Positions 58,868-64,000 of a stretch of 64,000 nucleotides of DNA are shown here, one piece after another (the first letter of the stretch is position 1; each line of letters begins with the position of its first letter). A program made the position numbers and the translations under genes. The DNA is from Microbulbifer donghaiensis (GTDB lineage Bacteria; Pseudomonadota; Gammaproteobacteria; Pseudomonadales; Cellvibrionaceae), in the NCBI RefSeq assembly GCF_900129095.1, contig NZ_FQVA01000001.1:2340617-2404616 (forward strand). The letters run 5' to 3'. The notes beneath the pieces were generated by a model that had not been told where the DNA came from, made no database searches, and worked only from the letters and a program-made list of their open reading frames with translations.

Positions 58868-60727
58868 ATGAAAAAAATGATAAAGCACTGTGTGCTGCTC
58901 GGTTCCGCCGCTGCCGCGTTGCTAGCGGGCACGGCTGCGGTCGGCCAGCAGAGCATCGACAAGAAAGTCGACGAGCTGCTCCGTCAAATGACCCTGGCGG
59001 AGAAGATTGGCCAGATGACCCAGGCGGAACGCAAGCACGCCACGCCGGAGGATGTAAAAACGTATCACCTGGGCTCGATCCTGAACGGGGGCGGCTCCTT
59101 TCCCGGAGACAATACCCGTGCGGAGTGGGTGGCGATGATCGGTGCCTACCAGGACGCGGCCAAATCCACCCGCTTGGGTATTCCCCTGATCTACGGCACC
59201 GATGCGGTACACGGCCACAGCAACCTCAAGGGCGCCACCATCTTCCCTCACAATGTTGCGATTGGCGCGACCCGCAACGCCGAGCTGGCACAGGAGATAG
59301 GTGCCGCCACCGCGCGCGAAACCGCCGCCACCGGCGTGCACTGGACCTTCGCTCCCACCCTCTGCGTGGCCCGCGACGATCGCTGGGGCAGGGCCTACGA
59401 ATGTTTTGGTGAATCGCCGCAGTTGGTGGGGGTGCTCGGCAAGGCCTATGTGAACGGCCTGCAGGGCGGTCGCCTGAACGGCAAAACGATTGGCTCTAAC
59501 AAGGTGGTGGCCACGGCCAAGCACTGGGTGGCGGATGGCGGTACCACGTACGGCAGCGGTGACGAAGGTTATGAAATCGACCGCGGCGATACCCGCCTGG
59601 CGGCCGCGGAGCTGGAGAAAATCCATATCGCCCCCTATATCCCCGCGCTGCAAGCGGGCGTGGGTACCGTGATGGTCTCCTACAGCAGCGTCAACGGCAC
59701 CAAGATGCACGAGAATAAAGCCCTGGTCACCGGCAAGCTGAAAGACGAGCTGGGTTTCGACGCCTTCACCATTTCCGACTGGGCGGCACTGGGCGAAATC
59801 CCCGCGGAGACCAATCGCGAGCGAGTGGTTCGCTCGATCAATGCCGGTCTCGATATGGTCATGGAGCCGGAAGAATGGCGCGCATTCATCGCCGATCTCA
59901 CTGCCGCGGTGGAAGCCGGTGAGGTGTCTATGGAGCGCATCGATGATGCGGTCAGCCGCATCCTCAAGACCAAGCTGCGCGCTGGCCTGTTCGATGCGCC
60001 GCTGGCGCCGCTGGCTGTGAGTAGCGATGCGGATGCAGTGATCGGCAGCGACGAGCACCGCGCTCTGGCGCGGCAGGCTGTGCGCGAATCACTGGTATTG
60101 CTGAAGAATGATGCCAACCTGCTGCCCCTGGACAAGGGTGCGAAGGTCTTCGTGGCCGGCGATCACGCCAACGATATCGGCCTGCAGTCCGGCGGCTGGA
60201 CTATCGAGTGGCAGGGCGGGCGCGGCCCGGTAACCGACGGCACCACCATCCTGCAAGGCATAGAGGCGCTGTCCGACGGAGAAGTGACATACAGCGCCGC
60301 GGGCGACGGTGCCGCCGGCCACGATGTGGCCATCGTGGTCGTGGGCGAGGAGCCGTACGCCGAGGGCATGGGTGACTACCGCCCCGCCCCCTGTGAAAAA
60401 TGCCAGCCGATTACCCCGAGCAAGGCGCAGCGGGAAATGCTGGCGCGGGTACAGAAGGCGGGTGTGCCCACTGTACTGGTGGTGGTATCCGGCCGTCCGC
60501 TGATCATGACCGATGCACTCGAATCCGCGCGGGCCGCCGTGGCTGCCTGGCTGCCGGGCAGCGAGGGCGCCGGTGTGGCGGACGTACTGTTCGGTGATCA
60601 CGCGCCCAAGGGAAAACTGCCGGTCAGCTGGCCGCAGTCCCTGGAGCAGATCCCGGTCAACATCGGCGACGAAAACTATGACCCGCTTTACCCGTTCGGT
60701 TTTGGTCTGACTTACGAGAAGCCATAA
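58868..60727 (+). CDS. GH3 beta-glucosidase (second)
   Basis: A 619-residue protein. The ATG at 58868 begins a signal peptide (MKKMIKHCVLLGSAAAALLAG), ending at VGQ. Catalytic barrel and second domain are present, and the nucleophile is Asp304 in FTISDWAALG, the usual SDW. It lacks the C-terminal domain of the enzyme at 55274 and is presumably periplasmic. The acid/base Glu is expected in the second domain (NVGDENYDPLYPFG style end). The pair may split long and short beta-glucans. A large hairpin follows the stop. Confidence 0.9.
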   Translation: MKKMIKHCVLLGSAAAALLAGTAAVGQQSIDKKVDELLRQMTLAEKIGQMTQAERKHATPEDVKTYHLGSILNGGGSFPGDNTRAEWVAMIGAYQDAAKSTRLGIPLIYGTDAVHGHSNLKGATIFPHNVAIGATRNAELAQEIGAATARETAATGVHWTFAPTLCVARDDRWGRAYECFGESPQLVGVLGKAYVNGLQGGRLNGKTIGSNKVVATAKHWVADGGTTYGSGDEGYEIDRGDTRLAAAELEKIHIAPYIPALQAGVGTVMVSYSSVNGTKMHENKALVTGKLKDELGFDAFTISDWAALGEIPAETNRERVVRSINAGLDMVMEPEEWRAFIADLTAAVEAGEVSMERIDDAVSRILKTKLRAGLFDAPLAPLAVSSDADAVIGSDEHRALARQAVRESLVLLKNDANLLPLDKGAKVFVAGDHANDIGLQSGGWTIEWQGGRGPVTDGTTILQGIEALSDGEVTYSAAGDGAAGHDVAIVVVGEEPYAEGMGDYRPAPCEKCQPITPSKAQREMLARVQKAGVPTVLVVVSGRPLIMTDALESARAAVAAWLPGSEGAGVADVLFGDHAPKGKLPVSWPQSLEQIPVNIGDENYDPLYPFGFGLTYEKP

Positions 60728-60740
60728 GCCGGCCCGCAAA

Positions 60741-60776
60741 GCCGCCCGCACGACTGGTACCAGTCGGTCGGGCGGC
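60741..60776 (+). terminator. Large hairpin after the GH3 operon
   Basis: GCCGCCCG (60741-60748) pairs with CGGGCGGC (60769-60776). Inside it is the perfect palindrome CGACTGGTACCAGTCG (60751-60766), separated by two-base mismatches. No T run follows, so it may be a Rho-type end or an mRNA stabiliser. Confidence 0.6.
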
Positions 60777-60832
60777 ACTATCCTCCTGATATCGGTGGCC
60801 TGTGGCCACTGGCCCGTCTATCTCGCGCCCCC

Positions 60833-60868
60833 TTGACTTTGGTTACATGTGCAACTAGTTTGTTGCAC
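60833..60868 (+). promoter_or_regulatory. Candidate promoter and operator of hppD
   Basis: TTGACT (60833-60838), 17 bases and TAGTTT (60856-60861) form a likely promoter. The palindrome GTGCAAC-N6-GTTGCAC (60849-60868) spans the -10 box, the usual place for a repressor. The regulator is not encoded in the window. Confidence 0.5.
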
Positions 60869-60934
60869 CTGAAACTAATGTGGGTGATTCCACACTTTAA
60901 TATCTGAACGTTGAGATGAGATAGGGAGGACCAC

Positions 60935-62020
60935 ATGGCCGATTTGTTTGAAAACCCGATGGGTCTCGATGGCTTTGAGTTCGTCGAATTTACCGCGCCG
61001 GAGAAAGGCATCCTCGAGCACGTATTCGCGGCCATGGGCTTTGAAAAAGTCGCCCGTCACCGCTCCAAAGATGTCGAGCTGTGGCGCCAGGGTGATATCA
61101 ACTTCGTCACCAACTACGAGCCGGGCAGCCACGCCCACTACTACGCCCAGGAGCACGGCCCGTCTGCCTGTGGCCTGGCCTTCCGGGTGAAGGACGCCAA
61201 GGCCGCCTACGAGCGCGCCATCGAGAAGGGCGCGCAGCCGCGCGAAGTGCACACCGGCCCGATGGAACTGCGCCTGCCGGCGATCAAGGGTATCGGCGGT
61301 GCCACCCTGTACCTGATCGACCGCTACAAGGAAGGCGAGACCATCTACGACATCGACTTCGAGTGGCTGGAAGGCGTCGACCACCATCCGAAAGGCTGTG
61401 GTTTCCACACCCTGGATCACCTGACCCACAACGTCTATCGCGGCCGCATGGACTACTGGGCCAAGTACTACGAAGACCTGTTCAACTTCCGCGAGATCCG
61501 CTACTTCGACATCAAGGGCGAGTACACCGGCCTGCTGTCCAAGGCGATGACCGCGCCGGACGGCAAGATCCGCATCCCACTGAACGAAGAGGCGGCCGGT
61601 GGCGGCGGCCAGATCGAAGAATTCCTGATGAAGTACAACGGTGAGGGCATCCAGCACATCGCCTTTGCCTGTGACGACCTGATCCAGTGCTGGGACCGCC
61701 TGAAAGAGCGCGGCATGGAATTCATGACCCCGCCGCCGGACACCTACTACGAGATGCTGGAAGAGCGCCTGCCGGGCCACGGCGAGCCCACCGAGGAATT
61801 CAAGTCCCGCGGCATCCTGCTGGACGGCACCACCGAAGGCGGCCAGCCGCGCCTGCTGCTGCAGATCTTCTCTGCCAACATGCTCGGCCCGGTGTTCTTC
61901 GAATTCATCCAGCGCAAGGAAGACGAAGGCTTCGGCGAGGGCAACTTCAAGGCGCTGTTCGAATCCATCGAGCGCGATCAGCTGCAGCGCGGCGTGATCG
62001 GCGACAAGAAAGAGGCCTAA
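60935..62020 (+). CDS. hppD: 4-hydroxyphenylpyruvate dioxygenase
   Basis: A 361-residue enzyme of standard length. The iron-binding residues are His162 in LDHLTHNV, His241 in [10 protein letters not shown] and Glu323 in [10 protein letters not shown], as in Pseudomonas HppD. It converts 4-hydroxyphenylpyruvate, made from tyrosine, to homogentisate with release of CO2. It starts with an ATG after a GGGAGGACCAC ribosome site. It is the first gene of a three-gene operon; the next gene begins 1 bp after its stop. Homogentisate can be degraded or polymerised to brown pyomelanin. Confidence 0.95.
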   Translation: MADLFENPMGLDGFEFVEFTAPEKGILEHVFAAMGFEKVARHRSKDVELWRQGDINFVTNYEPGSHAHYYAQEHGPSACGLAFRVKDAKAAYERAIEKGAQPREVHTGPMELRLPAIKGIGGATLYLIDRYKEGETIYDIDFEWLEGVDHHPKGCGFHTLDHLTHNVYRGRMDYWAKYYEDLFNFREIRYFDIKGEYTGLLSKAMTAPDGKIRIPLNEEAAGGGGQIEEFLMKYNGEGIQHIAFACDDLIQCWDRLKERGMEFMTPPPDTYYEMLEERLPGHGEPTEEFKSRGILLDGTTEGGQPRLLLQIFSANMLGPVFFEFIQRKEDEGFGEGNFKALFESIERDQLQRGVIGDKKEA

Positions 62021-62021
62021 G

Positions 62022-62582
62022 ATGGGCATCAAACGCATTCACCACGTGGCCTATCGCTGCAGGGATGCCAAGGAGACCGTCGAGTTTTACCGCGATCTCC
62101 TCGGCATGGACTTCCAGCTGGCCATCGCGGAAAACGAAGTGCCGTCCACCAAGGAGCCGGACCCGTACATGCACGTGTTTCTCGACGCGGGCATGGGCAA
62201 CGTGCTGGCCTTTTTCGAAATCCCCAACTCCCCGGACATGGGGCGCGATGAGAACACACCCAAGTGGGTGCAGCACATCGCCTTCGAAGTGGAGGATATG
62301 GACGAACTGCTGGCGGCCAGGGATCGCCTGGAAGCCGCCGGCGTGGACGTGCTCGGCCCGACCGATCACACCATTTTCCAGTCCATCTATTTCTTCGACC
62401 CGAACGGCCACCGTATCGAGCTGGCCGCCAACACCGCCAAGCCCGGCATGCATTCCGAGCTGAAGCGCGTGGCGGAAGACATGCTCGACGAGTGGGCCCG
62501 CACCAAGAAGGCACCGCGCCACGCCGCGTGGATGCACGGTGACGCAGAGTTTGAACCGACTGTTGAAGTGGAGGCACAGTGA
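62022..62582 (+). CDS. VOC-superfamily protein, possible dioxygenase
   Basis: A 186-residue protein of the vicinal oxygen chelate fold. Candidate metal ligands are His8 in IHHVAYRC, His85 in WVQHIAFEV and Glu133 in HRIELAAN, with Glu66 as another option. The C-terminal about 45 residues extend beyond the fold. It lies between hppD and the fumarylacetoacetase gene in the place where a homogentisate-ring-cleaving enzyme (HmgA) would be expected. It may act on homogentisate or a later intermediate; glyoxalase-like isomerase activity is the main alternative. Confidence 0.7.
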   Translation: MGIKRIHHVAYRCRDAKETVEFYRDLLGMDFQLAIAENEVPSTKEPDPYMHVFLDAGMGNVLAFFEIPNSPDMGRDENTPKWVQHIAFEVEDMDELLAARDRLEAAGVDVLGPTDHTIFQSIYFFDPNGHRIELAANTAKPGMHSELKRVAEDMLDEWARTKKAPRHAAWMHGDAEFEPTVEVEAQ

Positions 62583-63586
62583 AATTAGCCAGTCTTAAAT
62601 CCGGTCGCGACGGCCAGTTGGTCGTGGTCAGCAACGACCTGACCCGCATGGTAGTAGCCAGCGAAATCGCCCCGACCCTGCAGGCCGCACTGGACAACTG
62701 GGCCGCCGCCTCGGCGGACCTGGAAGCGCTGCACGCGAAACTGGAGAGCGGCGAGATCCAGGGCGAAGCCTTCGACCAGGCCAGGTGCCACTCGCCGCTG
62801 CCGCGCGCCTATCACTGGGCCGATGGCAGTGCCTACGTCAATCACGTCGAGCTGGTGCGCAAGGCGCGCAACGCGGAAATGCCGCAGAGCTTCTGGACCG
62901 ACCCGCTGATGTACCAGGGCGGTTCCGATACCTTCCTGGCGCCGCGCGAGCCGGTAAAGATGCCGCAGAGCGAAGGCTTCGGTATCGACTTCGAGGCGGA
63001 GATCGCCGTAATCACCGATGACGTGCCGATGGGGGTGTCTGCGGAAGACGCGCTCCAGCACATCAAGCTGGTGATGTTGGTCAACGACGTCTCCCTGCGC
63101 GGCCTGATCCCGAACGAGCTGGCCAAGGGCTTCGGCTTCTACCAGTCCAAACCCTCCAGCGCCTTCTCGCCCGTATGCGTCACGCCGGCGCAGCTGGGTG
63201 ACAACTGGAAGGAAGGCAAGCTGCACCTGCCGCTGGTCTCGCACCTGAACGGCGGCAAGTTCGGCGAGCCGAATGCCGGTGTGGACATGACCTTCCACTT
63301 CGGCCAGCTGATCGCGCACGCGGCCAAGACCCGCCCGCTGGGTGCCGGCACCATCATCGGTTCCGGTACCGTGTCCAACAAGCTGGACGGCGGCCCCGGC
63401 AAGCCGGTGGCCGAGGGCGGCGTCGGCTACAGCTGTATCGCCGAGATCCGCATGATCGAGACGATCCAGAACGGCCAGCCGAGCACGCCGTTTATGCAGT
63501 TCGGCGACAACATCGCCATCGAGATGCTGGACGAAAACGGCCAGTCCATTTTCGGCCGCATCGAGCAGACGGTGGAGCAGGCATAA
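62579..63586 (+). CDS. Fumarylacetoacetate hydrolase-family protein
   Basis: A 335-residue protein with GTG start overlapping the previous stop by 4 bp. The FAH-fold metal-binding pattern is visible (FGIDFEAEIAVITDD, MLVNDVSLRG) with the conserved KPSSAFSP and GSGTVSNK loops. It most likely splits fumarylacetoacetate to fumarate and acetoacetate, the last step of tyrosine catabolism. The length is nearer to bacterial FahA-like proteins than to small FAH-domain proteins. A strong terminator follows, so the operon ends here without maiA or hmgA. Confidence 0.85.
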   Translation: MKLASLKSGRDGQLVVVSNDLTRMVVASEIAPTLQAALDNWAAASADLEALHAKLESGEIQGEAFDQARCHSPLPRAYHWADGSAYVNHVELVRKARNAEMPQSFWTDPLMYQGGSDTFLAPREPVKMPQSEGFGIDFEAEIAVITDDVPMGVSAEDALQHIKLVMLVNDVSLRGLIPNELAKGFGFYQSKPSSAFSPVCVTPAQLGDNWKEGKLHLPLVSHLNGGKFGEPNAGVDMTFHFGQLIAHAAKTRPLGAGTIIGSGTVSNKLDGGPGKPVAEGGVGYSCIAEIRMIETIQNGQPSTPFMQFGDNIAIEMLDENGQSIFGRIEQTVEQA

Positions 63587-63604
63587 CGCCGCTACCGCGC
63601 ACAG

Positions 63605-63632
63605 AAAAGGCCACCATTCGGTGGCCTTTTTT
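63605..63632 (+). terminator. Terminator of the hppD operon
   Basis: AAAAGGCCACC (63605-63615) pairs perfectly with GGTGGCCTTTT (63620-63630) around ATTC and two further T. It ends just before the insertion sequence. Confidence 0.9.
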
Positions 63633-63640
63633 ATTTGAAG

Positions 63641-64000
63641 TGTCCCGTCCTGAAATAGGTTGATACTTTGGAGACCTATTAATGGATACCCCTATTCCTA
63701 CCCGCCCAAAGCGCACCCAGCGTGATTACACCTTGGGCTTTAAATTGGCCGTCGTCGAAGAGGTCGAAAGAGGCGATCTGACGTATAAACAGGCTCAGGA
63801 TATCTACGGCATTCAGGGTAGAAGCACTGTACTGGTCTGGCTCCGAAAGCATGGTAAGTTGGACTGGTCTTCCACCAGGAGCAGCTCCATGTCAAAGAAG
63901 CCAGAAACACCTGCCCAAACCATCAAGCGGCTGGAGCGACAGCTCAAAGACGCCGAGGATCGCCAGTATCTGATGGAGAAGATGATGGAAATCATCGACA
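63641..64000 (+). mobile_element. Left end of an insertion sequence (IS3-type), cut by window edge
   Basis: The probable terminal end begins near TGTCCCGTCCTGAAATAGGT at 63641. A small inverted repeat, AATAGGT (63654-63660) and ACCTATT (63674-63680), lies between it and the transposase start. The right end and the second frame lie beyond the window. The left boundary is approximate because the target duplication cannot be seen. Confidence 0.65.
63682..64000 (+). CDS. IS3-family transposase OrfA (partial)
   Basis: An open frame running past the window end (106 residues visible). It starts at the ATG at 63682. The N-terminal TLGFKLAVVEEVERGDLTY and YGIQGRSTVLVWLRKHG form the helix-turn-helix that binds the IS ends, and the C-terminal part (KRLERQLKDAEDRQYLMEKM) is the leucine-zipper-like coiled coil that joins the subunits in IS3 OrfA. 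The catalytic DDE frame is normally produced by a programmed frameshift with OrfB and is not visible here. No frameshift site can be judged. Confidence 0.8.
   Translation, partial: MDTPIPTRPKRTQRDYTLGFKLAVVEEVERGDLTYKQAQDIYGIQGRSTVLVWLRKHGKLDWSSTRSSSMSKKPETPAQTIKRLERQLKDAEDRQYLMEKMMEIID

Overview
The window looks like chromosomal DNA from a marine, carbohydrate-degrading gammaproteobacterium. Genes are GC-rich and tightly packed. The set includes an aryl-polyene-type gene cluster, TonB-dependent uptake, family 3 glucosidases, a LytS/LytR-type pair and homogentisate-pathway genes. The overall style resembles Microbulbifer and other Cellvibrionales, but that genus is inferred from gene content and no marker gene was compared.

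Layout. (1) 1-5792: the 3' end of an aryl polyene cluster (exporter end, flavoprotein, DUF3261 lipoprotein, ketosynthase, dehydratase, ketoreductase, ketosynthase), followed by a PagL-like lipid A deacylase and a sulfotransferase. (2) 7097-13958: two small exported proteins, a divergent pair made of a GNAT/C39-peptidase fusion and a RimK-like ATP-grasp protein, a LysR regulator divergent from ferredoxin-NADP reductase, and a lipocalin. (3) 13967-26650: a nine-gene minus-strand block running TldD, PmbA/TldE, TldD, DUF4159, MoxR, DUF58, BatA-like, DUF4175 and a large membrane protein. Both TldD copies carry twin-arginine signals. (4) 26950-39137: nadV; a ribbon-helix-helix/PspA/YqiJ/flotillin operon; cbpA-cbpM; a Ca/Na antiporter; two related Cys-rich lipoproteins around a DUF533/TerB-like protein; a serine hydrolase; and an APC-type permease.

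(5) 39400-60727: a sugar-uptake locus. It holds a TonB-dependent receptor, two flavin-dependent Trp-halogenase-like proteins, SapC, a cupin_8/JmjC-like hydroxylase, a DUF6445 putative 2-oxoglutarate oxygenase, two FucP-type sugar transporters around a LytS/LytTR two-component system, glucokinase, two GH3 glucosidases and a DUF4380 protein. A coherent reading is that beta-glucan fragments enter by the receptor, are cut to glucose by the GH3 enzymes, imported by the transporters and phosphorylated by glucokinase. The oxidative enzymes have no obvious place in that route and are the most intriguing part. (6) 60935-63586: hppD, a VOC protein and a fumarylacetoacetase-family gene, ended by a strong terminator. 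(7) 63641-64000: the left end of an insertion sequence with an IS3-type orfA, cut by the window edge.

Small repeated palindromes of REP type are scattered between genes, including two identical 34-bp copies about 10 kb apart. A degenerate piece of the DUF533 gene lies upstream of the TonB receptor. No rRNA, tRNA or CRISPR array was recognised.
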